Assembly: GCF_040115645.1 (NCBI RefSeq)
Contig: NC_089571.1
Location: 248,001 to 312,000, forward strand
Direction of reading: 5' to 3'
From: Euwallacea fornicatus
Lineage: Eukaryota > Arthropoda > Insecta > Coleoptera > Curculionidae
Length of the DNA stretch: 64,000 nucleotides
The notes under the pieces are model-generated. The model ran no database searches. It saw nothing but the letters and a program-made list of their open reading frames with translations, and had not been told where the DNA came from. Of the stretch, positions 1-9,485 are shown one piece after another (the first letter of the stretch is position 1; each line of letters opens with the position of its first letter). The position numbers and the translations under genes are program-made.

Positions 1-1487
1 TTGAAACATTCACAATTAATATTTCTATCTGGTTAGTTGTTGTCGAGAGCATTAGTGAAGCATTAGTGGCACAAACACAGTCAGTTGTATGAGAAAATAA
101 CCGGGAATGTAAACAAAACTCTAGGCAACCCAACATACACAGCGATCTCTGTGAATGTAACTCAGTGTTACGTCAGCTGTGGGTAAGGTTTCTCTCGGAG
201 AGGTCAATCATCATTTCTTGTACTGCATTCAGTGAAGAGTCCTTGTTAACAACGAACTAACAATACACTAGGTACCCTCAAACAAACCATGCTTATTATA
301 CAATACACTCAGAATTTCCCAGCAGGCTGAAGGAAAACCATTCCAGAAAGTTCAGCTTTCTTCAGATTTCTGAATAAATATAGATTTTTATGCATTATAC
401 ACAGATAGATGAAATCATATTCCCTTCATCTGCATCAAGAACTGAGTGAAATCTACCTTTAATACGTCGCTCAAACTCGAGACATATTATTTCTTTGCTT
501 AAATATCTCAATATCTGGTCTCAAACATCGAAGATCATTTGAGATATCACACTTAAGATTTTATGCTGCACAAGCGCAATACGATCAAAACAATTTAGTG
601 CGTATGGTAGGAGGTAAAAATGTGGATGTTAGCCGTAGTAACTAAGCAAAGCACACACAGGTGGCGCAACCGTTAAGTCTATCTGGTGAAGTCGCACAAA
701 TTAGTCCCGAAAACCACGTCTATGCTTGTTTCAGAGCAGACCTCAAAGCTCTATCAAAAGACTAAAACTACAGTATAGGGGAGGGAAACTGCCACAACAA
801 GCAAAGACATAGTTCCATAGAGCATTTTAAAAGTAGAAGATAGAAACTTTGTCACGTACCAACTTATCGACAATATCGGTACCAACACCAACCAACACTC
901 ACTGCTGAAAACCATTCAGATTGGCTTCTGGTGCAAATAATTTTCAGCTACCGGTTTTGATTGGTGCCATGCACTGTGAATTTTCTAATGTTGAAAGTTG
1001 CTAATTTTTGTTTGTTCTTTTTCAAGCATCGGTGCCACCCTGAAATTTAAATACAAAACCTGCACGTACATATGCATGTAACTTTCCCTTAATCTCTTTA
1101 TTAGCCCAATCCGTATCTGCACATCCTACTAACGGATTTTCGTTTTTATAATACCAGAATGTGATTACATTGGTACCATCAAGTAACTTGCATTAAAATT
1201 GAACGTCCGGTACAACCGGAAGTATGACGTCATTGAAAATGATTTAGATGAGGTCGTTACAAAGCTCTTAATCTTAACCACACCACTAAATTTTCTTAAC
1301 TTTGCTGTTCGTAGTTTTCCTAAAATGTCTAATGACGGTTTCCGGGGGAACACCCTGTATAATGCATGCGATAAAGACTATATTTTGGTAAAATTTTACG
1401 GTGGTGGTTCTCCGGTCACCTGAATGTACTTGGGAGTTCTAATTAACTGCGCATTTTACTTACAAATTGTTTGTTCAACTCACACAG
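1..1487. other. Non-coding stretch upstream of serpin cassettes
   Basis: I see no convincing coding region, RNA gene or transposon end here. Given the run of serpin last exons that starts at about 1488, the simplest reading is that this is part of the intron separating the common serpin exons (outside the window) from the cassettes. A possible 3' splice site at 1314 opens a frame that runs to 1423, but its phase differs from the cassettes and it lacks the serpin signature. Confidence 0.4.
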
Positions 1488-1774
1488 TTCCATTTTCTTT
1501 GTCCTCATCACCTACAGAACGTTTCGTTGCAGCCCACGGATTTCTCTATTACGTTAGACCTAACGACGTCATGCTACTTATAGGGCGCATTGTTTATGGG
1601 ATAGGTGTGCGCTTTACCTACGCATGCGTCTCTTTTCCCACGTTTCTTCCGGATGCTTCTGTAGTACCGGTTAAAGGGTACTGGTACCGATCCACGTTCA
1701 CTCACACTTTGCGTTTCTTTCTATATTTACAGAATATAGAATATCAGACGCGGGAATTCCAAAGCGTTTCATAG
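1488..1774 (+). pseudogene. Serpin C-terminal cassette A (stop-lost)
   Basis: After a candidate acceptor AG at 1486-1487 the frame (two bases, then codons from 1490) reads PFSLSSSPTER and then FVAAHGFLYYV, followed by DVMLLIGR. This aligns with the end of a serpin: the region after the reactive-centre loop, the C-terminal signature and the final strand. The proline of the usual H-P-F is replaced by glycine. No stop follows the GR; the frame runs on about 55 more codons to TAG at 1772, across the acceptor of cassette B. It is therefore either a decayed cassette that lost its stop or a cassette with an odd tail. The acceptor is weak (CACACAG). Family membership rests on the shared motif order and splice phase with cassettes B-E. 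Confidence 0.5.
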
Positions 1775-1848
1775 CCGATCGTCTGTTTAAGATTTACGTG
1801 AGTGTCCGTGGAATTGTCCTTTTAGCAGGACGAATTCTCGGAATTTAA
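1733..1848 (+). CDS. Serpin C-terminal cassette B (alternative last exon)
   Basis: A good acceptor (CTATATTTACAG, ending 1732) is followed by two bases and an open frame of 37 codons ending at TAA 1846-1848. The peptide begins YRISDAGIPKR and continues RFIADRLFKIYV, then GIVLLAGRILGI. The F-I-A-D core matches the serpin C-terminal signature, but L-F replaces P-F. Serpins are protease inhibitors whose reactive-centre loop sits just before this motif, so this exon would set target specificity. The exon body of the inhibitor must come from the left of the window. Confident as serpin-like; expression cannot be judged. Confidence 0.6.
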
Positions 1849-2029
1849 CCGCAGAAACATGCAAAATAAAGGTTATTTTAACTTATCTGCGATCAAAGAT
1901 AAAATCATCGCGGCATAAGTAGTTTGGTGCTGTCTCTGCATTTACGGGCTTTAGTAGAAGTTGGACTAGTTCTTAGAGGTTTGTGGAGGATGAAAATTAT
2001 GTTAATATTTTTAGTCTATTTCAATCCAG

Positions 2030-2139
2030 AATATCTGCCACCTTCAGCTGAGGTTAGCTTCATCGCCAATCGTTGGTTCATGTATGCCATTATGACAGAT
2101 AATGTCGTTTTAATAGCTGGACGAATTGATACATTTTAA
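2030..2139 (+). CDS. Serpin C-terminal cassette C (alternative last exon)
   Basis: The acceptor TTTCAATCCAG ends at 2029. As in cassette B, two bases (AA) precede a TAT codon and the frame is open to TAA 2137-2139. The residues run YLPPSAEVS, FIANRWFMYAI, then NVVLIAGRIDTF. This is a serpin C-terminus with W in place of the usual proline of the signature and a shorter loop segment than cassettes D and E. Same phase, same layout and similar length support membership of the cassette array. Confidence 0.6.
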
Positions 2140-2319
2140 GTGCGATTTATGTTATGTGTAGAGACCCGTTTTGTTTTTAACTTTTATCCTATTTGCGCAC
2201 GTATATGGCTATATGGCATAGAATAACATGACATAAAAGAACATAGAAGAACTGATTGTTTTGTTTTAATACAACAAGTCCTCATTTTATCTTTGATTAT
2301 ACATGATATTTTATTTCAG

Positions 2320-2447
2320 CCTCCAAACCTATGTCGCGCATAAAATGGAGTACACCTGCTAAAGAATTCTTAGTGAATCATCCCTTCATTTACTACATCA
2401 AGTTTCAGGATGTTTTGCTGTTTTCTGGAAGGATTTCGCATTTTTAA
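2320..2447 (+). CDS. Serpin C-terminal cassette D (best preserved)
   Basis: A strong acceptor (GATATTTTATTTCAG, ending 2319) is followed by two bases and 41 codons ending at TAA 2445-2447. The loop part reads SKPMSRIKWSTPAKE; the signature FLVNHPFIYYI fits the serpin C-terminal consensus at every position I can recall; the end is DVLLFSGRISHF. The scissile bond would fall in the loop part, perhaps near M-S or R-I, but this cannot be fixed without the upstream hinge. It is the only cassette with an intact H-P-F, so it is the best candidate for an active isoform. Confidence 0.75.
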
Positions 2448-2631
2448 CTGTGCCATAACATGTTGTTAATTCATTAAATAAATATATATAATGAATTTGA
2501 GTTTTTCTCTTCAATCATTTTGTACTCATATTTGTGCTTAACTCTGCTGGGAAATAATGTGGTTCCAGATTTAACCTGAACTAACCTGTCTCGAACGTTT
2601 ATTGCATTGGTAATGAATTTTTTGTTTTTAG

Positions 2632-2756
2632 TAACTGCGGTATTTCGATAACGATTCCTTCTAGAACAGACAACATATTTTGTCGCCAATCATCCACATA
2701 TTTATTTTATACGGATGACTGAAGGAATATTGTTTTTGGGGAGATGGATGATGTAA
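2632..2756 (+). pseudogene. Serpin C-terminal cassette E with in-frame stop
   Basis: A strong acceptor (TTTTTTGTTTTTAG, ending 2631) in the same phase opens TAVFR and then meets TAA at 2649-2651. Beyond that stop the same frame continues RFLLEQTTY, FVANHPHIYFI and GILFLGRWMM to TAA 2754-2756. The downstream part is clearly serpin (N-H-P plus the final G-R). Either this cassette is dead, or a different acceptor closer to the signature is used (for example the AG at 2670, which would need another phase). Confidence 0.65.
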
Positions 2757-3614
2757 ACTAACTATATTATTTAAGTAAAATATCCTCTGATGCTAATGTG
2801 TTGCTCACTACATTATGACTGGTAGCATTTCCCTAATAATAATTGCCGCGTGCCACGTTGGTCTGTAGCGTGTTGTCCGATCACCAAAGTGCGGCGATTC
2901 AGGTCGTGGTTAGGAAAACAGAAGGGGGTGACCGCAGTTAAGGTGACCGATCCTCTCCGCATCGTCACAGAACCGACCCCGAACGAAAACATATAAGTCA
3001 GAGAGAGTCTCCCATCAAAAAAAGGTCAAGACAGAGAAGGACAGCAGAGACCAGCGAAATGGGTAGTCTCCTCCGACATTGGCAAAACACATCTCTCAGG
3101 GTCAGTACTCCTACGGGAGGCGGAGGAGAGGAGGAGGATGGTTCCTTCAATTTCGTCTATTCACTGAGAGAGAACCATTTCGGCACACGCACACCCACTG
3201 AACCACTTCGAATACTCACTAAAACTCACTGTAGACTACTCGATGAATATCAAACAATAATAATGAGGATTATTGTAAAGAGTATTGCCTTCGTAATAAA
3301 AAGTTCTCTTTGAGTCATTTTTGAAGCCATTTAGAGCTCATTTGCCGAAATTATGAAGGTTCAAAGTCTCAAAAGTCATAAAAGATCTGTGTTTAAGCAC
3401 ATTATTGATTGTATCTTAGTGAGTTTTCCATATAGTCGATTATATTCTCAAATAAACATTTCTTCTGACTTTTCAAAGACAATCCAGTCATCTTAAAAAA
3501 CTCACTCACCCGGTTCATATGAGTCGTTACTGAACGCATTTGGGCCTCATTTGCCAAAGTTATCACGATTGAAACTTTAAAATATAGCACAAAATAATAA
3601 CGTAGTGTTATGTC
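2757..3614. other. Unassigned region, possible old LTR or SINE debris
   Basis: No coding region is convincing. At 2845-2920 a stretch loosely resembles tRNA-like A and B boxes. A TATA-like ATATAAG lies near 2990 and AATAAAAAG near 3293, an arrangement that could mark an old LTR. An 84-codon open frame (3059-3313) has no recognisable domain. None of this is strong enough for a family call. Confidence 0.25.
3312..3590 (+). repeat. Diverged direct repeat pair
   Basis: About 60 bp at 3312-3375 (GAGTCATTTTTGAAGCCATT onward) recur in the same orientation at 3531-3590 (GAGTCGTTACTGAACGCATT onward), both containing CTCATTTGCC. By eye roughly 70% of positions match. The unit is not recognisable as a known element. 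Confidence 0.5.
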
Positions 3615-4197
3615 GTAAGGGAGTCAAAGTTCTCTCCGCACCTCCTGGTGGTGGCCTCTGGATGCCCTGCTTCCGAGACCGGGTATCAACTCCGGTGAAG
3701 GAAAATGGGTAACTAACGCGGAAGGCAAACAAGGACAAAATATGGAGGACAAGGCAACGAAGAAAGGTTTACTTCTCCAGGAGCGATCGGAACCCCAGGG
3801 GACGGCAGGCGAAGTGCCGGAGCATGTCTTGCTGACGGTCGTAAAAAAGCCTCTGCAACAAAGACAGGGTAGTGTCAGTCGACGCCAGGCCATACCCCCA
3901 TAGCGACCTACTGGGAAGAAATCAAGAAGAACGTCCCTCGGCGGGATAAAGGAACTGCCAATGCGCAAGAACAGCCCATCGTCATTAAGGTTGTCAGCAT
4001 TGGAGGAGACAGTCAGACAAGTGGATTAGTTAGATTGCCTACTAAAGGCGAACAGCAGGCCCAAGAAGAACGTCGTCAACGTCTTGTCTGACCTCCGTAG
4101 TGCACTTCGTCGAGCGCATATGGAGAGGGAAGAGGAGCGGGCCTGTCTGACCACAAATGAGGAGGTTGGCATTCTGCGCGAGGAAGAGCGAAGAAAA

Positions 4198-4790
4198 CCC
4201 TCGAGGAGTTCATAAAGAGCGCCAAGAGGGAGGCATGGAAGAAGTTGTGTGATGACCTGGAGACCGACGTCTGGGGCCTTGGTTTCAGGATTGTGACGGG
4301 GAAACTGGGGCGCCTGAACCAAGACCACCTGGCAGAGGCGGACATGTTGAAGCAGGTGGAGGAACTTTTTTCGACCAAAGAGAGGAACGACAAGGTGAAA
4401 TCGAGAAACTACAATTGCAGAAGACGTGAAACGGGTGTAGACGGAGGAGATCCGGCGGGCGGCAGGGAACTCGGGAGCCGAAAAGCTCCAAGATTGGATG
4501 GAATACCCAACGAAATAGTTAAAGCCTATCTAAGGATTAATCCCCAAGGAATGGCAGGCTGTGTCACGAACATCTTAGTAACAGGAGACTTCCCGAAGAT
4601 TTGGAAGAGGGCCCGACTTGTCTTGATGGAGAAACCGAAAAGGGACCCGACGACGAAGGCGTCGTACCGACCCATCTGTCTTATTGATGGACTCGGAGAG
4701 ATTGCGGAGAAAGTGATTTAGGTCAGGCTGATGGCCCAGGTCAGCGAACATGGTATGATGAGCGATAGGCAATTTAGCTTCCTTCCCCCC
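4198..4790 (+). pseudogene. R1-like LINE reverse transcriptase, N-terminal part
   Basis: The frame from 4245 reads through WGLGFRIVTGKLGR, then APRLDGIPNEIVKA, FPKIWKRARLVLMEKP and YRPICLIDGLGEIAEKVI before a TAG at about 4719. These are the first conserved blocks of non-LTR reverse transcriptases of the R1/I superfamily (K-A-P-x-x-D-G-I-P, W-K-x-A-x-L-V-x-x-x-K, Y-R-P-I-x-L-x-x). After the stop, MSDRQFSF continues the family pattern, then homology ends at a C-run hairpin (4784-4832). The YADD catalytic block is missing. Confidence 0.7.
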
Positions 4791-4832
4791 CACGACAAGG
4801 TGTTTTCATCTTGTCGTGTTGGGGGGGCTTCA
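4784..4832. repeat. C/G-run hairpin at a LINE deletion joint
   Basis: CCCCCCCACGACAAG is followed about 10 bp later by CTTGTCGTGTTGGGGGGG, a near-perfect inverted repeat with a three-base bulge. It lies exactly where reverse transcriptase homology stops, so it may mark the rearrangement joint. Confidence 0.6.
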
Positions 4833-5689
4833 TATTTCCTGCTCCTCTGTCCTATTCGACAGAATTCCTTCTGGAGGGGGAGTGGGAGGGGGAGGCGGAT
4901 AAAGAGCGACACAAAAGGATGCAATGAGTGAACTAAAAAATTGTGTACCCCAGGCGAGTGATAATTCCGCCGCCGGTTCCGACCGGGTGAGAGCCCCGGT
5001 GGCCGGCACTGGCCCCACGGATTCTGAGGGGGGCCGAGGTTACTCATGGCTGTTTAGGAGAGTATACATAGAGGGGCAAGTGTCGGAGCTCATCATGGGG
5101 GGTTTTTGATGTAAAATAGGAGAAGACATGACAACATAAGACAGGACAAAACTTGACAGAGAAGGGGGATCAAAAAAGAGAAAGGTTTTGGACACATCTA
5201 TAAGGAAAAATTATGAGGAGGAATTATATTTAAAAAAAGTGAAAGTGTGGAAGCTTTTATACTGGTCGAGGCAATTGAGACGATTACGAGTTTAATAAGG
5301 GAACTAGAGGAAAAAATAGAAAGAAATACACAAAGGAACATCAAAGAAATAACAAAAAAACTAAAAAAACTGGGGATGCTTTAAATAGGGATATAGTTAA
5401 AAAATAGTTGGTGAAAAATAGGTACGAGAAGACTGAAAAAATTACTTTTGACGCGGACATATGGATAGACAGACAAATAGGAACTAGGGATCAGGGGACA
5501 TAAACAGGGATGGAATGAGTCATTATGGATGTTACGGGGATTAAAAATTATGCGGAATTTAAAGAAATACAACAAAGGGAATGACATGACTTAGCACACA
5601 CAAAAACAGAAATTCAAATTAGGGGGGACTTTTTGGAGACAAAAACAGAAAGAGTGAAAGTGATGATGGGTGGATGACGGCCCTACTCG

Positions 5690-5960
5690 CGAGCATAAGA
5701 CAGTGGGTCGAATGTGAGTGGACAAGGACGCGGTACATGCTAACGCAGGTATTCACTGGACTCGGAGTATTTGGAAAATAACTGCACAGAATAGGAGTTG
5801 AGGAAAGCGCACACTTTGGGGATGTCCGGAGTGGGAAGCTGAACGTGTCGAAACTAGGAGCACAGGACTCAATTTGGACAGAAGGACGATTGGCAGCGAA
5901 CTGGTGAAGAGCGAGAGAAAATTAAAGGTTTTGATCACATGGTAAATAGAATTATATGCA
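5690..5960 (+). pseudogene. R1-like LINE reverse transcriptase, C-terminal scrap
   Basis: The frame reads SIRQWVECEWTRTRYMLTQV, then FTGLGVFGK, a stop, and HRIGVEES, then FGDVRSGKLN. It aligns block by block with the better copy at 8485-9462 (SIRRWAECEWTKTGYELTQV, FTGHGVFGKYLHKIKVEES). About 45 bp that encode the cysteines of the terminal zinc-knuckle-like motif are deleted. Confidence 0.6.
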
Positions 5961-6004
5961 GGAAGACTGAAAGGCAGCGTATAAGGAGGAGAGAAGAAGG
6001 GTAG

Positions 6005-6680
6005 AGTGAAGATATTGCAACTGAGCGCCCTTTTTTGTAATTGACCTATTCATACGTTCTACCACTGAATTTTGTTGCAGTGTAATAATACCCTTTTGAA
6101 CACAATGATCTTTAAATTCATTAGATAGATATTCTCGCCCGTTATCACAATATAAATTAGTTGATTTTAAGTTATAGTGTGCTTCACTTTTCGTACAAAA
6201 GTCATGAAACATTTGAAAAACTTCACATTTGTGTACTAACAAATAGGTAACTGTATAATGCGTAAAACGATCAATAAATGTGACAAAATAATTATCGTCC
6301 ATTGTGAGTGGACTTATAGGACAACACACGTCGGAGTGGTCAGTAAATAATGGTATTTTAATATTGTTTTTTTCTTTAGTTTTAGCAAATGGTAGGTGTG
6401 CTTGTTCTCCATAAATACAAGCTACACAAATTACATGTGTAGGTTGGATATTGTTTAAATATTTATAGTCCGTCACCATTTTTTAATTGCAAAAATTTGT
6501 TTTTTATCCACGTGACCTAAACGGGCGTGCCAAAGTATATAATTATCTAGCGCCCTTTCAGACACATTTGCTTTTTTCTTTAAGGGTTTGATAATTTTTA
6601 CTGTAACAGTTATTAGATTATTTTGGGACTTACCATTTATTATTGTAGGCTTTTTCTTTTCTTTCTTAACTTGTCTAGGG
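6005..6680 (-). pseudogene. Copia integrase (zinc-binding motif and catalytic core)
   Basis: Upstream on the minus strand lies LWHARLGHVDKKQI, the GAG-pre-integrase signature of copia elements, followed after a break by the core. In the frame 6479-5952 the first catalytic Asp is in HSDVCCP (about residue 50), the second in LYCDNGREYLSNEF (about 112), and the Glu in VVERMNRSI (about 141). The spacing between the second Asp and the Glu is shorter than the usual 35 residues because several residues of the conserved loop are missing. The last 25 residues are no longer copia-like. Non-functional. Confidence 0.75.
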
Positions 6681-6689
6681 TTTTATTTC

Positions 6690-7245
6690 TGAGTTGTTAC
6701 AATTAGGGGCTTACTAACTTAACTAAGAGGATACTTGCGTTCCATCACGACACTCCCGACACCTCACCGACTCGTCACCTCGAAAAAAAAAGAGAGCGTC
6801 CCAGTTTCTCCAATACTTTAAATGCTACTTTCTGGGGCAATAAACCAGCAGTGTACCCTAACCAGAGACCGATTCCTGATCCGCCATGTGGCCAGCCATA
6901 TCTGAACATCATAAACCATCCTTTGTCAGAACCGTTGTCGACTGTCCTTCGACCCTCTTTCCTGGTTCTAACAAAGAAATGCTCGACTTTCTTTTACTTC
7001 ATGCGGCTCTCAACCAAGGATGATTACTGGGAAAATTCCAGTAATGCTGCGAACCACATGAACTCAGCGACCATACACATGGGCGTATCATCAGGGTACT
7101 CACTCTTTATTCCCCTAACCTAGCCTAAATTATAGCTACTTTACAATGTACATCCTCCTATTTGCATATCTATTTGGTCAGACGGCAACAATTATACTTA
7201 TTAATTAATATTTACAAAATATTGCAGTGATCTAACAAACGGATC
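6690..7245. other. Unidentified segment inside copia pol
   Basis: Copia similarity stops at about 7250 (VIFKENSL, minus strand) and resumes at about 6680. The roughly 550 bp between do not read as copia in any frame I tried. A 90-codon + strand frame (6851-7123, with no family motif) spans much of it. It is probably an insertion, but I could not find clear terminal repeats or a target duplication. Confidence 0.4.
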
Positions 7246-7249
7246 CTAC

Positions 7250-7770
7250 ATTATTGTTTTGATTCCTTTCTTGGTACTCACTAAACTATTTTCTTTAAAG
7301 ATGACTGCCATGCCAGCTTGTCAAATTCCGTATACTGAAAGTAAGTTCTATGGTGTGTCCGCAGCATGTAAGACATCTTCCAGGGCTCCGGTCTCTCCTC
7401 GATCCTTGATACGCTGATGTTTCTTTTTAACGTTGCTGTTATTAAAACACCAACTTTTGCCACGGAAATTTGAATTGGATGATCCAACTATTTATATGAT
7501 GCGAAGACATTTTCTTGATCCACCGTATGATTCGTTGCACCAGAGTCTAATATAAATTTTAAATATTTTCCTGCTGAAGCAGGCTGTTGTAGTGTTGTAT
7601 TTCCCACCATAAAAGCAAAACCCTGACTACTATTTGATTTTGTATGAATTGTTTTTAAAGTACGTTCTCGAGTGTCTTCTCCTTTTCAGTGGCTTTTTTT
7701 TCGTAAAATTAACAGTCCTTTATTGTATGATTATTTCGCCTACAATGCTTACACTTCATTTTTGGATAAC
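7250..7770 (-). pseudogene. Copia zinc knuckle and aspartic protease
   Basis: On the minus strand CKHCRRNNHTIKDC (about 7765-7722) is a perfect C-x2-C-x4-H-x4-C nucleocapsid knuckle and is followed by a stop. About 160 bp on, KFILDSGATNHTV (about 7560-7520) carries the D-S-G active site of a retroviral-type protease, then stops at YK. The frame 7487-7281 (ISVAKVGVLITATLK and onward) continues the copia region between protease and integrase. Frames are broken several times. Confidence 0.7.
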
Positions 7771-7771
7771 A

Positions 7772-8056
7772 TTATCTTTGTTTAAAAAAATGTTTCCTAT
7801 TGGTTTGTTTGGGAAATTTGGCGCCATAATATTTATTTTTGTAGTAGGAATCTGGTCTTTTGGGTTGATGTCTTTCTACATGTAGTACTTTTAAACTAGT
7901 ATCACTATTTTCATTTTGTAATTTGATTTCACAATCGAGCAATTTAGCTTTTACAGATGCAAGGATCAAATTATCATCTGTTAATATATCAATTGCAGTC
8001 ACTATACCGTCATAAGATGATGGCAGAGTAAGAAGTAGATGTGCTTTTTTAGACAT
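7772..8056 (-). pseudogene. Copia gag, C-terminal part
   Basis: The frame reads KKAHLLLTLPSSYDGIVTAI and then VKAKLLDCEIKLQNE, the L-P-x-x-Y-D and L-L-x-x-E-x-K blocks of copia gag (UBN2/RVT-associated gag family). It is joined to the N-terminal part at 9486 when LINE copy 2 and one 14-bp repeat are removed: the codons for LTEMS then run directly into KKAHLL. A stop comes after KHFFKQR, just ahead of the zinc knuckle. Confidence 0.75.
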
Positions 8057-8063
8057 TTCTGTT
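8050..8063. repeat. Target-site duplication, left copy
   Basis: TAGACATTTCTGTT. An identical copy lies at 9472-9485. Removing everything between them and one copy restores the copia gag frame. Confidence 0.9.
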
Positions 8064-9471
8064 TTTTTTTTGTTTTGTGCCCGAGGAGGTGGAAATCTTC
8101 AAAAAGACACCCGACCGCTCGGGGGTCGGGTAGTGTGGGATTCGAGCCTGAGCCCGCCTACCCACTAAAACCACCCCCTCTCTTCTTATGGCCCCGGTAT
8201 CGCCTGGTAGGCATTCCTTCGGGGCGCCAAGTCGTAAGAGCTACTCGCTATGCGTCCGTCCTTCTTCTTCTGTACCGTTCCCGCACAATCTTCTTCCGCA
8301 TGATCTTCTTGACCATGCACTCAAACCCTCTCCACTTACATTCACTCTCTACGAGTTCAGCGCCGATCGTTCCTCGGTCCAGGTTGAGCCCCGCCCCCCT
8401 GGCCTCAGTCCGATCGGTCTCCCACTCCGGACATCCCCAGATTGTGTGCTCTGGGGAGTCCGCAACTCTTGGCTCCTCGCAGAACTAGCAGCCGTCACTC
8501 TCTTCAACCTTTATTTTGTGCAAGTATTTCCCGAACACTCCGTGTCCGGTAAACACCTGCGTTAGTTCGTACCCGGTCTTCGTCCATTCGCATTCGGCCC
8601 ATCGTCTAATGCTCGGAACGAAGACCTTCATCCATCCATCATACACACCCCACTCACTCTCCCACTCACTCATCACCTTCTCTGTGGCCTCCCTCCTAAA
8701 ACCTTTACCTTTCTCCCACATCATTCTCCTCTCTTCCACTCGCAGTCTGATGGGAGGAATCTTGGCCAGTGCCAAGACCGCTGCGCACGGGACCGTTCTG
8801 TACGCGCAGGCCACCCTGATCGCGAGCCTTCTGTTTGCCCGCTCCAGGACGGCCCTACACATCTTGGTCCTCAACACTCCGTGCCACACCGGCACAGCAT
8901 ACAGAAGCGCCGACGACGCCGCCATGACCATCACCCTTCTCCTCTCAAATCCCATGCCGTTGACTCTGGGTAGGATGCCCTCCAGCTTTTGGATTATTCC
9001 TCCCACATTGTCGGCGGTCCTTCGAGCGTGTTCGGCGAACCTCGCGTCTTTGCCGAACCACACCCCCAGATATTTAATGCTTGTAGTCGTCTCGTACCTG
9101 AAACGATCTACAACTAAACTCATATTAGTGAGCTTACGTCTCCCAGCGAGTAGCACCATTTCGGTCTTCTCGGACGCCATACAGAGCCCTTTAGCTCTGA
9201 ACGTGTCAATGACCATCTCCATGGCTTCCTTGGTCCTCAACTCCAGTGTGTTTCTGCACCCGGCAGTAACCACCAGCGCCAAATCATCCGCGTACGCCAC
9301 TGGTGTGACGTCCCTCGGATAATCCAGCTTCAGCAGCTCGTCGTAATAGAGGTTCCACAATACGGGGCCTAACACCGACCCCTGCGGGACCCCACACGAC
9401 ATTTCCCTTACATCCCCGTTAGGCAGCTGCACCGTCCTTTCGTCCAGGTACGATTGCACCACACCTACAAC
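8064..9471 (-). mobile_element. R1-like LINE copy 2, 5'-truncated, with TSD
   Basis: A minus-strand LINE insertion in copia gag. Its 5' end is truncated within reverse transcriptase (9471). Its 3' end is an A-rich tail, seen on the + strand as a T-run at 8064-8072 followed by GTTTTGTGCCC. It is flanked by the perfect 14-bp repeat TAGACATTTCTGTT (8050-8063 and 9472-9485), the hallmark of target-primed reverse transcription. The 3' UTR contains a C/G-rich inverted repeat (GACCGCTCGGGGGTC on the + strand) and TTTCCACCTCCTCGG, shared with the 3' end of LINE copy 3 near 22285. Confidence 0.9.
8280..9471 (-). pseudogene. R1-like LINE reverse transcriptase, C-terminal half
   Basis: Open from 9462 to 8485 (325 codons). 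It contains CGVPQGSVLGPVLWNLYYDE (residues about 23-42), the catalytic VAYADDLAL (YADD at about 57-60) and SIKYLGVWFGKDARF, followed by a long thumb/connection region. After a TAG at about 8484 the frame continues FCEEPRVADSPEHTIWGC, i.e. the C-x-F-C...H-x-x-x-x-C knuckle at the C-terminus of R1/jockey-type ORF2. The endonuclease and the first RT blocks are absent because the copy is 5'-truncated. This is the best RT of the family in the window and was used to read the other copies. Confidence 0.85.
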
Positions 9472-9485
9472 TAGACATTTCTGTT
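9472..9485. repeat. Target-site duplication, right copy
   Basis: TAGACATTTCTGTT, identical to 8050-8063; it flanks the 5' end of LINE copy 2. Confidence 0.9.

Larger units (their letters stand above)
3615..5998 (+). mobile_element. R1-like LINE copy 1, internally deleted
   Basis: The 5' end matches the 5' end of LINE copy 4 at about 22305: both share a block around CTCACCTC..GTAGTGGCC.CTGGATGCC and more of the following 400 bp. The 5' UTR then jumps (about 4020) to the region just before reverse transcriptase, so ORF1 and the endonuclease are deleted. RT fragments follow at 4200-4790, ORF1-like purine-rich debris at about 4840-5680, and the RT C-terminal part at 5690-5960. The copy abuts the truncated end of the copia element. 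Order and sizes indicate several internal deletions or recombination between copies. Confidence 0.6.

Noticed and set aside
1199..1423. 74-codon + strand frame as a sixth serpin cassette
   Set aside because: The acceptor at 1314 gives a different phase and the residues lack the F-x-x-N/D-H-P-F signature; only a vague spacing similarity exists.
2845..2920. tRNA-derived SINE or tRNA-like segment
   Set aside because: Only loose resemblance to A and B boxes; no foldable tRNA and no poly-A end or duplication seen.
8188..9322. Plus-strand frames up to 268 codons at 8188-9322
   Set aside because: They are antisense to the LINE reverse transcriptase, which explains the open frame and codon pattern.
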